Program-made: the position numbers and the translations under genes
Assembly: GCA_030533445.1 (NCBI GenBank)
Contig: CM060068.1
Location: 31,915,510-31,979,509, forward strand
DNA: 64,000 nt
From: Cyprinodon diabolis
Lineage: Eukaryota; Chordata; Actinopteri; Cyprinodontiformes; Cyprinodontidae
Reading direction: 5' to 3'
Shown: positions 12,701 to 27,778 of the stretch, in pieces
How positions within the stretch are numbered: the first letter of the stretch is position 1
Layout: each line of letters starts with the position of its first letter
Notes under the pieces: generated by a model
Database searches by the model: none
Told to the model about the DNA's origin: nothing
What the model saw: only the letters and a program-made list of their open reading frames with translations

Positions 12701-13380
12701 AAATCAATTTTACTTACATTTTTATTTCTATTTCATATTTATACCCTTCTCATTTATGATTGGTAAAATGTATATTGTTAGTAAAACAGATATGAAACCC
12801 ATTTTTATTGCTATAGAATGGATAAAAAAATCTTTTTATCTGTTTTTTATTCGTTAACGAATAATGTCACTGATTTCTGTTTTCATTTTAGTCATACAGG
12901 GGGAGTTATTACTACATATTCCGCAGCCTTAATTGGTTGGTAATAAACAACATTATGATTGTTATCACTGTTGTCACAGAGTAAAGGCAGTTCAGGGAAA
13001 GTAAGAGGAACTACTAATAAATATCCCTACAATTAGCTTAACATCTACTGGATGTGCTGGACAAACATGCCTGATCCATGGAGACACCTTAGGGCTTTTA
13101 AACATCTGCAGCGATAATGTTCTGCCTGATCAGTGGTTCAGTTGTCTTCGTAATTGTATGGAAGGCTTGACTCTCGTTTCTGATGCTCTTCTCTGCAGGG
13201 GAAAAGCCATACAAATGCACCTGGGACGGCTGCACCTGGAAGTTCGCCCGCTCCGACGAGCTGACAAGGCATTACAGGAAACACACAGGGGTCAAGCCCT
13301 TCAAATGCGCAGACTGTGACCGCAGCTTCTCCAGATCCGACCACTTAGCCCTTCACCGACGGAGACACATGCTGGTGTAA
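9605..13380 (+). CDS. klf12: KLF12, Krüppel-like factor 12, C-terminal part (two exons)
   Basis: Joining 9605-9762 to 13199-13380 gives the last 112 residues of a KLF-family DNA-binding transcription factor. KLF12 is a nuclear repressor that binds GC/CACCC boxes. The window shows the basic stretch before the fingers ([14 protein letters not shown]), three C2H2 fingers with TGEKPY and TGVKPF linkers, and the terminus HRRRHMLV. The residues [25 protein letters not shown] and HRRRHMLV fit KLF12; KLF3 and KLF8 would be expected to differ at these positions. The phase matches: the first exon ends with G of a Gly codon and the next supplies GG. The N-terminal repression region lies outside the window. 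KLF5 follows in convergent orientation, as in human. Identification is firm; which fish duplicate is not resolved. Confidence 0.95.
9842..10227. mobile_element. hAT-like miniature element, copy 1
   Basis: The ends are CAGGGCTCCAGCTAACG and, reverse-complemented, TAGGGGTGAAACAATGAATC. They are flanked by CTAAGATG (9834-9841) and CTAAGATT (10228-10235), a near-perfect 8-bp target duplication typical of hAT transposons. ATTAATCGATTAAT-like stretches near both ends are characteristic. There is no coding capacity. A second copy is at 52377-52764. Confidence 0.7.
11878..12200 (-). mobile_element. 5'-truncated Tc1-like remnant with transposase C-terminus
   Basis: It begins CAGTGAGGAAAATAAAC after TA and runs through a terminal-repeat region. 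The minus strand then encodes a recognisable transposase C-terminus ([20 protein letters not shown], then KGYSTKY, about 12091-12175). The similarity stops near 12200 and unrelated sequence follows. The tail resembles that of the intact transposase at 30074-31096 but belongs to a different subfamily by its terminal repeat. Confidence 0.7.
13199..13380 (+). CDS. klf12: KLF12 last coding exon (fingers 2 and 3)
   Basis: The acceptor is CTCTGCAG. The exon opens GG GAA AAG CCA, completing the Gly codon and giving GEKPYKC, and ends TAA at 13378-13380. It encodes fingers 2 (C-x4-C-x12-H-x3-H) and 3 (C-x2-C-x12-H-x3-H), with contact-helix segments RSDELTRH and RSDHLALH typical of all KLF/SP proteins, and ends HMLV. 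Confidence 0.96.
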
Positions 13381-13900
13381 AGCACAACACGGGCGATTAA
13401 GAGAAGATGTCAGCGGAGCAGACACATCCACACGTACACACACAGGCAGCCAAGGGAGCAGGATCTCCCTTTGAATGTTCTTCAGCAGGCCTGGACGCCC
13501 AAAATCAAACACAGATGAGCACACACACACATACACACGCTGGTATCCTGAGATTGAGAAGCTAGATGGATGGTCGGAGCAGAAAACAAGGGGACTTCTG
13601 GATCGTTTTGGATTAATAGGAAGCAATGACAGGATCTTTAACCATCATCGGCGAACAATAGGGAACTGTTATGGGCAGCACTGTTTGGTGATGTTTCACT
13701 TTGATTTTTAGGATGAAGTGGCACTCTTTAAATTTGGATTTTACTCACTTTACATTACAGCTGCTTTTCCAGCATGCAAAATGTGAAAGACCCCTTTGAA
13801 ATCAGAGCTGGAGCGGATTTCCACAAGAAAGACTTGGCCTGAGTTGGAATTACAGAGACAGTATTGTTTTGCTTGCCCCCCCTTTGAGTTTAACACACAC

Positions 13901-13916
13901 CCAGCAGAGGGCAGTG
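13901..13916 (+). promoter_or_regulatory. CTCF-like motif downstream of KLF12 stop
   Basis: CCAGCAGAGGGCAGTG matches the CTCF core pattern CCANNAGRKGGC on the + strand, 520 bases after the KLF12 stop codon. Motif match only. Confidence 0.35.
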
Positions 13917-14902
13917 TTTGATCACAGGTTTTCTTAGCTTACATCTAAGCGTTTTCTTTGAGAAGCTGAAGGAGGGTTGGGCTTTCACCTTTTTCCAGCA
14001 AGCCAAGTGCAGATATCTTCACCTGGATCCATCTTCATCCCCACATCCACCCAGTCAACCATTAGCTGCTTTTCTCCAAAACAACAGAACCTGGACATGC
14101 CTAATCATCACACCAGCAAAGAAGCACCATTTTATCACATGGACATTGGACAAACCCCATTCTTCATCAGTGCTTTTCTTTATTTTGAGCCTCTTAAAAT
14201 AATTTTCTTCAAGCAAATCTTATGTGGATTTTGAGCTGTGATTAGCAATCAGTAAAGTGCAATCTTAAAGAATATATATAAATATATATATATATAAACT
14301 TTCAGTATAAAAAAGTTTTCTTTATTGAATCTTGCTTTTTTTTTAAATACCTGCTTATTGCTTATGCTTAATTCTGACAAATACAACCCCCTTGTGTACA
14401 GCGAACCTTGAAACAATCGGAGGAGAGTCTGTGGAAAAAGAAAACCAACAGAGGCACCTTAGAGACTTTCATCCTGTCCCCATTCACCTGTGCTCATCAG
14501 TCAACCCACTTTCCCTCCAATGAAATCAAACCGAAACAAGGAATTTGTTTGGTAGTTTTCATACAGCAAGGCGCCCCTTCACCACAAGCTGTCACTGACA
14601 CCAGCTGGAGATGACAGAGAAAATCTTGCACACAGAGGAGCAATACATTCTGATCTAAAATCTTTGTTGATGTCAATCAGGTCAGCCTCGCTCTGTTTCT
14701 GAATATCTGAGTCACAAAGTGAAGTCTCAGCTGGTCATTTATCCCACATCATCTGACATTTTTTTATTTATATTTTACATAAACATTGCTTGAAATGTTC
14801 TCACCTCACTTTGGGCGGTTTTGTTGGTTATATACCAAAAGTTTGGTGTTTAAAATGCAGGAGTTGCACACCTAGTAACATACAGAATACCATATATACA
14901 TA

Positions 14903-16137
14903 TGGTGCCTTGCAATAGTCTAAATCCTTGAACTGTTTCACATTTTGTTACGTTACAACGACAAAAAATCAGTGCATTTTGTTGGGTTTCTTTGTCATAG
15001 ACCTACACAATTTGTAGCACGTAGTTGTCAAGTAGAAGGAATTGATAAATATAATTCTTTTGTAAATAAATAAAGGTCTGAAAAGTGAGAGTTTGTATGT
15101 CTTCAGCATCTCTGATTTAGAAGTACTTTGTAGAAAAAATAGCTTTGCACATCTGGAGGTTGAAATCTGTGCTCATAACTGGTAAAATACTTTCGATTCG
15201 ATGGAGAGTATTCAGTTTCCGATGTCTTGCCATAGGTAATCTCAATCGGACCTATATCTGGATATTGACTTGTCCATTTTAACATACAAACTGGAGCTCT
15301 GTATGTGTAGGGTTGTGTTTTCCTGCTGGATGGTGAACCTCCAGAGGCTTAAGTCTTTGGCAGCCTCTTAAAAGCTATTTTTGGGTAGTTTTAGCTTTAC
15401 ATTTTTACATTTACGGTTGAGAGAAAAACACCCCCTCAGAATAATGCTGCCACTACCATGTTTAAGAGAGAATATAAGGTAGCATTTTTTCTAGAATTGG
15501 GTGCGGATTGATTTTGATTTCACTTAGTCAGGGCATCTTCTTTCACATGTTTGCTAATGGTTATTCTGTTAACAGATTCTCTCATCTAATCTGCGGCTCT
15601 CTGCTGCTTCTCTCATTAATGCAGTCTTTAGCTGTAGATCTGCACTTCAATTTCTCTCTTTTCAATTTCAAGTGATTGATTGAACATTTCTTTAACTGAA
15701 TTCAAAGCTTGTTTTCCTTTTTTTCAGAATCAAGCCCTACTTTGAACACATATTTCTCCTTGGCCTATCTGATCTGTACCTTTGTATTCATTAAGCTGAT
15801 CTCACCAGTGTTCTCGAAGAACATTCGTACGCTCTAATATAGAATATGCATTTATTCTAAGATAAAGATGGACTCTATTTACTAACTAGGTGACATCTGA
15901 AGGCAGTTACCCTGCACACTATTAGAGGGCATTACGGTAGAGGCAGCTGAATACATCAGCACACTTTCTTGATGGTAAAAGTTTAGGAAGGATCATCACT
16001 TTACTCCCACTTTGTTATTATCTGCTACTTTGAGTCAGTCTATACATTAAAACTAATACAAAATATACAGAATTGTGGTTGTAATATAGTCAAATTTGAG
16101 AAAGTTCAAGGAGTCTGAGTACTTTTGCAATGCACTG
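14903..16137 (-). mobile_element. Tc1/mariner-like remnant
   Basis: The left end GGTGCCTTGCAATAGTCTAA and the right end GAGTACTTTTGCAATGCACTG are inverted copies of the same terminal repeat, followed inward by CACATTTTGTTACGTTACAA and its counterpart. The antisense transposase signature ATAATGCTGCCACTACCATG is near 15441. No frame survives. About 1.24 kb; it lies within the probable KLF12 3' UTR. Confidence 0.7.
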
Positions 16138-17229
16138 CACAAAACACAGATATTAATCCCTACATTATATCACAGAGGAAGATCTTAGATGCTGTTACTG
16201 GCAGAAATATCACATCACTTGACCTCAATCAGGGAATCAAATTAAAAGTGTATTTTTATAGTCTGAAGGCAGGCGTTTCATTTTCTTTTTTCAAGTATAT
16301 CCAGTGCTCTTTATGCTGTTTAAAAGCTTCAAACTTTAGATACAGAGCCAATCAATGTTATTCGATGGTTCTGCCAAATGCAGTTATTGGACAGAAGCCA
16401 GTAAGAAGACACAACAACCTTTTGATTAAGGTATCTTGAAATCCATACACTCATACACTAACGCCTCCACACAGACACACACATGCACACTTGAAAGCTC
16501 TCACTTTTAGTAAAGAAGCCAAACCCAGGGAACAGTTTCCATATTTGCAGAGTTTTTGCATCCCTCTTGTATGGTCTTTATTTATGTATATTATTTGTGC
16601 ACATGTCATTACACCCAATTATATTATCATTTTGGCAAAAGCATATTAGCACCTTCTTTGTTTATCGAGATGACTTTCAGATATTTTATTCCAGATGTCA
16701 ATTTCTGAACAAAATAATCATATTTTATCATCCGTATAATGTATTAAGACAATTTTTTTATGATCGAGGGGCACTTCATGGGACGGCTTGTAACTCTTTC
16801 TCCAATGTCGAAAAAAAATAATGATTTTTTGAAATGTTGTAATATATGTGATGATAGTGAAGATACAAAGCTATTACAAAGTTCTACAACCTGTACATAC
16901 AATGGAGAAATAGGGCTTTCGATTTGTAGATGCAGGAGATACATTTATACACGTAGAGTCTTTTTTCTGAGACCGTAATTTATCTAATTTGATATACAGT
17001 TAAAACGGGCTAAAGGTGTTCATCATGTAAATGATCATGTGTGATGTTATATTGAAATGTGATTTTTTTATTTTTCTGGCTTGGATTTAGACAAATTCAT
17101 GGTCAAATTGTCCTTTTTTTATTTTATAAGGCAAAATCGGTGATTGCTACATGTATAAACAACTAATTATTTATATACACTGACTGTATTAAGGTACTTG
17201 ATTGCCCCTGTTGCCATTTTACTATCATA

Positions 17230-18404
17230 CAGTTGAAACCAGATATTTACATACACATTTTTTTTTCAGTTTTTCATGGTAAATGAGATCAAATGATTCT
17301 TTTTTTAGGTCACTTGGGTTTAAAATAATTATTTCTATTTGCTAAAAGGCGAGAATAACGAGGATGCATTTTTAAAATATATATTTTTCACCTTATTTTA
17401 TTAAACTCCTTTGTATTTGGCAGAATTGGCTTTTATCTGGTGACCTGCCAGAAGTTTATTATAATCGTTACAGGAATTTTGACTTATTCCTATTCATAGA
17501 ACCAGTCCAACAGGGTCAGGTTCGTTGGCTGCCTTTCAGCTCTTCCCACTAATTTTCTAAGGGATTGAGATCAAAGGTATGTGTTGGCAACCCTCAATAA
17601 TATTGACTGTCATTGTTAAGCCACCCTCTAACTTATCCAGCTGGATGTTTAAGATGATTATTCATCTGGATGACCCGTTTTTACCTTTCAGTGTTACTTG
17701 ACCAGACCTGCAGCCTGAAGCTGCCATTTTTGTACCCTCATCCGCCAATCGTAACAATGGTCATTATGGCCAAACGCTCTTGTTTCATCAGATCACGTCT
17801 TTGACTATTAAAGTTTCAATCGCTGTGTTCCTTTCTAAACGGAAATCTGGCTTTTTATGTTGCTTTTGGATTGATTGCTTCTTGTTTGCCAAGTGGCCTT
17901 TCAGCCTATGTTAGTAAAACACTTTTCTTTATTCACACTTTATTTTGCCTTAGTTAAAAATCACATTAAGCACCAAAACATATTCACCCGTGGGACACAG
18001 GAACGGTTCGTTTTAAGGGTATGATGTGTAAACCATCACCTGTTATTTATACCACAACAGAACAATCGTATCTGAAGGGCTAACCAGGCTGCTCATTTGG
18101 CTAATATTTTCTGGTACTATAATACTTTTGGTTTTTCCATCATACCACGCATGAAAGCAATGTTTTTGAGCTGCTTTGAATCAATCAACGTAAGCTTCCA
18201 AAGCCATAACATACTGTGGGCTTTTCGAAATTGCTTGAACTGTTAGTAAGTTTTTCAAGAAAGTCATAAAAAATGTGTAAAAAAAAAATAGAAATAATTT
18301 TGGCAATCCTAGTTAATCAGCTTATTAAAAGTTCAGTCTGACCTATTCATAGATACAGCATTTGTGTCCTTAATCCAGTGTAGTTAAACATCTGATTTCA
18401 ACTG
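17230..18404 (-). mobile_element. Tc1 remnant of the Sleeping Beauty-like group
   Basis: The ends are CAGTTGAAACCAGATATTTA and, at the right, TCTGATTTCAACTG, each next to TA (17228-17229, 18405-18406). The minus strand at about 17740-17810 still reads like the transposase stretch around the first catalytic Asp (GATGAAACAAGAGCGTTTGG). At 1.18 kb it is shorter than a full element, with frameshifts and deletions. Confidence 0.75.
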
Positions 18405-18589
18405 TACCCTGATAAAAATAAAAACATACACAAATCAATCTCACATATCAACACATTTACTTTTTATTCCGTATATCCTTTTATGATGTCGGATGCCTTA
18501 ATACACCAGTGTTTAAACAGTTTAATCAGACTTGATGATGTCTCTACGGAGGCAGGGTGTATTGTTTTCCTAATCCCCCCCATCCCAAC

Positions 18590-18609
18590 ACACACACACA
18601 CACACACAC
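18590..18609. repeat. (CA)n microsatellite
   Basis: About ten CA dinucleotides in an otherwise AT-rich region. Confidence 0.9.
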
Positions 18610-19290
18610 CATCTCTTTGCTCCTTTTAAAGCATAATTTTGTTACGGTAACCAGGGTCAAAGTTATGCAATAATGATAAATAGTGCCTCATACCACAAAC
18701 TTGTAATATCAACCGCTGTGTGCAGCGTTATGATTCCAACCCTTGTTATTCAACTGCTACATTTCAAAAGGAGAAACAGTGATTTCTTTTTATTATTGAT
18801 ATTATTTTGGGGATAAAAAGCACAGACAACAATATGCAAGTCGGACCTCTAATGTTGAACCTATCCTTCGCACTGAGCCTTATATATCACAGTGTCAAAC
18901 GCAGTGTCCCACAATAACACCAGTTTGAAGCACACATTACTTTGGCTGCAATAAGTCCCTCTCCATAAGGGCAATAAACCGGAGTTACAAAGACCTCTGG
19001 ATGTTTCAGCTTCAGCACAGTGATTTCCTATTAGGCCATGAGGAATCAAACCCACAGCTGGGTAATTTGATGCCTTCGCTGATGATTTGAGGCGTTCAAT
19101 CAGTTAAGTAAATATTTTAATTTAAGTGTAACATCGTATTTCATTTTTCTGGTTTTGAAAACTTTAGTAGTGAAGCCAATGCCTATGTTTCAAGTTTGCT
19201 AATATTCCGTACAGTAATTGTTGTTCCTGTATTTATGTAAAGTGAGTGTTGTGTAAATATATTCAGATCTTTTCATTCTTACTGTGAGAA

Positions 19291-19296
19291 AATAAA
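19291..19296 (+). promoter_or_regulatory. klf12: polyadenylation signal, candidate
   Basis: AATAAA followed within 20 bases by a T/G-rich stretch, in KLF12 orientation. Confidence 0.35.
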
Positions 19297-19571
19297 ATGT
19301 GATATTGTTTTCAAAAGGGAGATTCTGCTAATGGGAAAAAAAAAGACATTTTTAATCCTGGTATTTTTAAAAACTTTAAAAGCAGGTGTCCTTTTGCTTT
19401 CTCTTTTTATTTTTTCCCCTGTTACAGTTTTATTTTCTCCAAAAGTTGTTTCAGTATCAAGTCAGTGTTTTGCCTTTTTTTCCCTGTATTTTTTCATATT
19501 GATGGAGCTGTGAAATTAAGATAAGTTGAAACATATACATGTATATTGAAATGAATGGAGGCATGAAGGTT

Positions 19572-19577
19572 AATAAA
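19572..19577 (+). promoter_or_regulatory. klf12: polyadenylation signal, candidate for KLF12
   Basis: TAATAAAGTTGCATTTTGTA: a canonical AATAAA with a downstream T/G-rich region. This is the last good signal before about 3 kb of unmarked sequence. Confidence 0.4.
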
Positions 19578-22023
19578 GTTGCATTTTGTATGTAACACTA
19601 CTGGGATGAAGCCCTTTGCTATCTATGATTGGGATGGATGGAATGCGGTTTCAGTGACACATTTGAGTGACATTTGAGAGCTGTACTCACACTGGCATTC
19701 AGAAACCTAATCTGGATTTGATGGAAACCATTAGTGTGGAGTACAGCAAGTGAGATGCTGGAGTTGCAGAACCACCCCCTGAAGTATATGACAGCGTTAA
19801 TAAACAACAATAAATTAAAAAAGCAGCAGCAAAATGTGTTAAAACAAGCCTGAAAAAAGTATTTCTCTCCATTATAGATCTCTTCTATTTTTTCCTTTTA
19901 TTTATAACACTTAAAATGTATCAAATCTTTTAATAAATCTTAATATCAGACCAACTGAAAAATATTTTTAAATGACAACTTTATTAGGAGGCAAAAGCTA
20001 TTATATATGTAAATAAAACTTTTGGCTTAAGGCTTTATGTTTCTTTTTTTTTATTATTTGACGAGGCCACAATATGCTCCCTCTGACAAAGAAGCACATT
20101 AATTTCATTGGTGCCAAATCTTGAAGAAGCTACTTTCCAACCAGCTCGATTCAGCCCAAATATGTGCACTTTTTATATGAGAAAAATCTCTGAGCATAAA
20201 TAGAAAACAATGAGACTAAGAAAATGATAAAAAAGCCAAAAACAAGTCAATGTAAAAACTGATTAAAACAGCCAAATGAATAAGGAATCAGTCAGCGTTA
20301 AATCTAAGTATTGGAACTGGCAGGAGACAATCAGTCCACTACAGTCACCCTCGCCACCTATAACTTCCCACCCAACGGTTGAGCCATTGCACACCTGAAC
20401 TGAACCATTTTGAACTATAGCCGGTATAAAGTGAATATGTGTTTTTTAATACATAAATTAACCTAGTTGGAAGTCACATTCTTGCTTTGATGTTTTCATA
20501 CTTCCATGTAAAACATCATAAATCTCAGAATAAAACCACGTTGCTTTGTTGCTATAATCCGATACTAACAGAGAGCGATAGTTTAAGACCTGGTATGCTC
20601 CAACCCAGTATGAAGCCAATGCGGTTTCCAAGAACAGGTTACAGTTTAAAGGAAACACCCTGAACATCCTGTACTCTGCTCTATTATAATCAGATCTGGA
20701 TGAATGTTTTGGTCAGCAGCTAAAGAATTTAGATGATTACTAGCTATTCTGACTCCACAAAGTATTCCTCGTTTGTACTGTAGTCAAGATTTACCACTTC
20801 CTAGATGTTTTGCTTTAAAAGTCATGTTGAGTCGTATGTACAGAAAAAAATGTGCATTAATTTGTCCTTGCATGCAGGTACGTCTCTTGACTCTTAGAAC
20901 AAGCTCAGGCATCTTCTCTGGCTTTCTTGGCACCCTTTGTTGGAACCCTCTCTATGACTCATGTCACAAGCACACTTTTTGCAAACTGTAATAAAGACGA
21001 GGACATCTTGTTGTGTGCCCCAATTGCCTCTAAAACCGGTTCTAATAATGGTTTAGATCAGACTAATCATAAAATTCCAGATAACGCATGACTTGAACTG
21101 ACAAGAAAACTAATGATTCTATAATTTCAAACAAACATGATAGAGATGAGCTGTAAGCCATTCTTCTGACTTTTTCACCTTTTTAATCCGCCAGGTGTTT
21201 AAAACACCAGTGAGGTCGTCTGTCTGTAAGCTTAAGTCTCCCCAAAAACTAGATCCCCTATTAGGAAAATCAAACAAGCAGATTTAAAGCAGAAATAGCT
21301 GAAAAGAGAAAGACTGGATAGAAAATTAAAGCTCAGAATTAAGCAATATGAAATTGCCACTTTTCATTTTTATCACATTTTTTCTCTTCGATCAAAACTA
21401 ACTTAAATGTCAAACAGGAACTTTAATAAAAAATGGCTGACATATTTGTTAACCAATAGATATCAGACAAAACTACTCAAGTTATATGGAGAGAATAAAT
21501 GTAGTTTTATTGCTTAGTTTTAAAGTAACCAAATGTGTGTTTTCTTGCAAAGTACGAGTAAAATTCTTTCATATATGACTATATCTTTTAGACAATATCG
21601 ATGACTAATTATTTCATAAGATTGAACTGACTGAAACAAAAATGACTTCAAAAGACTAATTAAAATGTAAATATTATTTAAAAAATGGCTCAAACTAAGT
21701 CAAAATGAACTTTCAAAATTAAAACAGGATCTAACCTTAAAAGTGATCTTTAATTACCCTTTAACACCAGTGGGTCATAAATTCTTTGCAAAGGTGTGAA
21801 AGAGAGATAAGGTCAAAGATGACTACTTTAATTGCTTCCTGCTAAAAACGGATTTCGGTTGAATCTAAATTGTGATGTTGCATAAGTTTCCGAAAACTCA
21901 TCTGCAACTTGACAGTTTTGATGTAATATCTATACTTTATTTTCTATAAAGATTGCAGACATGGATAGTTTTTGTGTAAGTATGTTTCTGATCCTTATTT
22001 CTATCTATCTATCTATATATATC

Positions 22024-22054
<31 letters not shown>

Positions 22055-22794
22055 TGAATTTTAATCTCTTTCAGCTAGACGGGGTTAGGTACAGTTTTAA
22101 AAAGTTTGCCTGATATTGCAGTTTTAGAAAATCAAAATCCTCCCCCTCCAACACATTCCAATAGACTGCACTTACTCTAAAATGGTCTAAACTAAGGTTT
22201 AACAGAAAAACACTTATTAGGAAGCATAAGGTTCTTGGTTAAACATCCTATTTGCCAAAAAAAATCATATTGATGATCCCCCAGTAACCTTGAATGAACT
22301 TTGTGATCTTTTAGATATACAGTGGTGTTAGTTTTGGAACTTTCTTTCATCTACATAGACCTTTTTTGCTATTGTTTAATCTTGAGCACAGATTTGAGGC
22401 TGATGCACGTGGCCTGCAGTAGTTTAGATATTGCCCTGGGTTGGTGAGATCCAGGATGAATCTAGGAGTATTTTAGTTTCAAAACTGTTCATTTCCTATT
22501 TTTTTTAAAACTGCCTCCCCCTTTGTTAACTTAACTCTGAACATCTTAAAATAATTTTAACATTTCGTATAAACCTCGTTTGTTTAAACTGTTCTATTTT
22601 TTGATTTTTTGCAGTTCAGTGTAATTTTAACTTACCTCATATTCTCAGGCATGATTTCTGTTTTCTACAGGTCAGACAGTAAGCAAACCTGGGTGTGGCA
22701 ACTGAAACTGAACCAAGAAAATCTGGTTAATCACAGTTTTCCCAAAAGACAAAGTTGGTATCTTGTTTTCCCTCAATTGTGGTATTTTGGCTGC
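19578..22794. other. intergenic, nothing recognised
   Basis: AT-rich single-copy-looking DNA between the candidate KLF12 poly(A) signal and an L2-type LINE fragment. It holds only a short (CTAT)n/(TA)n tract at 22001-22054. Open frames here are short and not protein-like. Confidence 0.5.
22001..22054. repeat. (CTAT)n / (TA)n microsatellite
   Basis: Compound tract of CTAT units, then ATCTATAT, then TA units, ending ACACACAC. Confidence 0.9.
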
Positions 22795-23122
22795 ATGTGG
22801 GCTCAGTTAGCACTGTTCATTTGTATCCAGAATGTCCTGGGTTGGAATCTCAGGTCCTGGGAGTTTGCATGCTCTCCCCTTTGCATGTGTAGATTTTCTT
22901 TCTGGGTACTCTGACTTTCAACCCACAGTCCTAAAATATAAATGCTTGGTTTATTGGTTACTCTAAATTGCCCTTTTGAGTGTGTCTTTGGATAGCTGTT
23001 TGTCCTGTGTGTCTCCATGTTGCCTTGTGATGAATGAGCAAACTTTTCGGGGTGTATCCTGCCTCATTCTACCAGCTGCACACTTCTTAGAAAAGCAGGT
23101 ATAAACAATGGATGGATAAGAA
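22795..23122 (+). mobile_element. LINE 3'-end fragment, L2-like
   Basis: GGGCTCAGTTAGCACTG, GGGAGTTTGCATGCTCTCCC, ATTGGTTACTCTAAATTGCC and a terminal CAATGGATGGAT follow the order found in the abundant teleost L2-type LINE/SINE 3' end. The fragment is diverged. Family naming is from memory of the consensus. Confidence 0.6.
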
Positions 23123-23696
23123 AACTGCTCATCGTTTCAAAGACTATATTTACTCAGGTTATCTTTGTTTTACATTAAAATGTTTTGGTGACACAGTGTA
23201 TGACAAAAAAAGGAAAAAAAATCTTATCTATTGTCATTTAACACCAAACATTATCCTTTGAATAAGGAAAAAAAACATCTTCCTGTGAACCTGGCAGCAT
23301 TAAAGTCAAAATATGAATATGCACAGACTGCATGACAAAACTGTGCTCTACACCAAAGTGTTTCATCCAGCATGTCCAGCTTTCCTTAACTGCCAATACT
23401 CTCCATAGGTCACAGACATAAAACCATAACTAATTTCGAAAAAAGCTAATATGATCTTCACCATGAACAGTCCAGATATAAAAATGTGTCACCTGTTCAT
23501 ATCTGTGCATTAACAAAATAAAACTTTCAAAAGGACACAACTGGTTAAATAGTTTTAACTGATACGTCTTCCATTGATGAGATATTTGTAGTAAGGCAAC
23601 AATCTGATTTGACACTTAGAAAAAAAGTCAAATAGTGTCAGATCAGAACATCACATTGTCTCTATTGAGAGTAAATAGAATAAACTGCTGTCTTTT

Positions 23697-23702
23697 TTTA
23701 TT
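23697..23702 (-). promoter_or_regulatory. klf5: AATAAA on minus strand, 41 bases after KLF5 stop
   Basis: A canonical signal in KLF5 orientation but very close to the stop codon; known KLF5 3' UTRs are long, so this may not be the main site. A further minus-strand AATAAA lies near 22950 inside the LINE fragment. Confidence 0.25.
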
Positions 23703-23742
23703 CCATTTTCCCCCACGTTTGGTAGAAGCTATGAAGATGCAG

Positions 23743-27347
<3,605 letters not shown>

Positions 27348-27640
27348 TAATATGGAAGACAGATTAAAAAATAAAAAGATCTCTCAATGATTTCAGCACA
27401 TATGTACGGAGCCCAATCCCTCGCAACAAGCTGTCAAACGCTCATCCTCCTCTGGTTTGCACTGGCTTGTCAAATTACGCAACGGTGTGATATCAGCGCG
27501 TCTGCAGGGCGGCACCGAACATGTGCAAAATAAACAGGGCGCACCCGGCGGCATTTAGCCCACAGAGAGCAATGAAGGCTGCGGTTAAATGATTATGAGG
27601 AGAAGTAAAGTGGAGCTTTAAAAAGTTCACGATGAGTCAA
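27348..27640 (-). promoter_or_regulatory. klf5: KLF5 promoter and 5' UTR region
   Basis: Upstream of the ATG the composition rises to a locally GC- and CpG-rich patch (27480-27560, with GCGCG, GGGCGGC and CCCGGCGGC), unlike the AT-rich surroundings. Minus-strand TTTATTTT at about 27530 and TTTTTAAAGC at about 27620 are possible TATA-like boxes. The transcription start cannot be placed from sequence alone. Confidence 0.45.
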
Positions 27641-27778
27641 ATACTCAGAAGTGTTAAGTTGTTTGCGTTCATGTTTGTGTCTGCCCACAAATAAGGTGAC
27701 CATATCAGCTGAACATTGGTTTAATTTCCAAAATAAATGGGATTTCTAAACATTTTCTAGTTGAATTGAAAATGATAG

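Larger units (their letters stand above)
9763..13198 (+). other. klf12: last KLF12 intron
   Basis: A 3,436-base intron between donor GTCAGT and acceptor TTCTCTGCAG. It carries an hAT-like miniature element starting 79 bases after the donor (9842-10227) and a Tc1-like fragment (11878-12200). The rest, 10236-11877 and 12200-13190, is very AT-rich with no recognised element. Confidence 0.85.
13381..19577 (+). other. klf12: probable KLF12 3' UTR
   Basis: No other gene is seen here on the + strand. Two AATAAA signals at 19291 and 19572 are followed by T/G-rich sequence, so the 3' UTR may be about 6 kb; long 3' UTRs are known for KLF12. It would contain a CTCF-like motif (13901) and two Tc1-type insertions (14903-16137, 17230-18404). 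This is an inference without transcript data; polyadenylation could be earlier. Confidence 0.45.
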
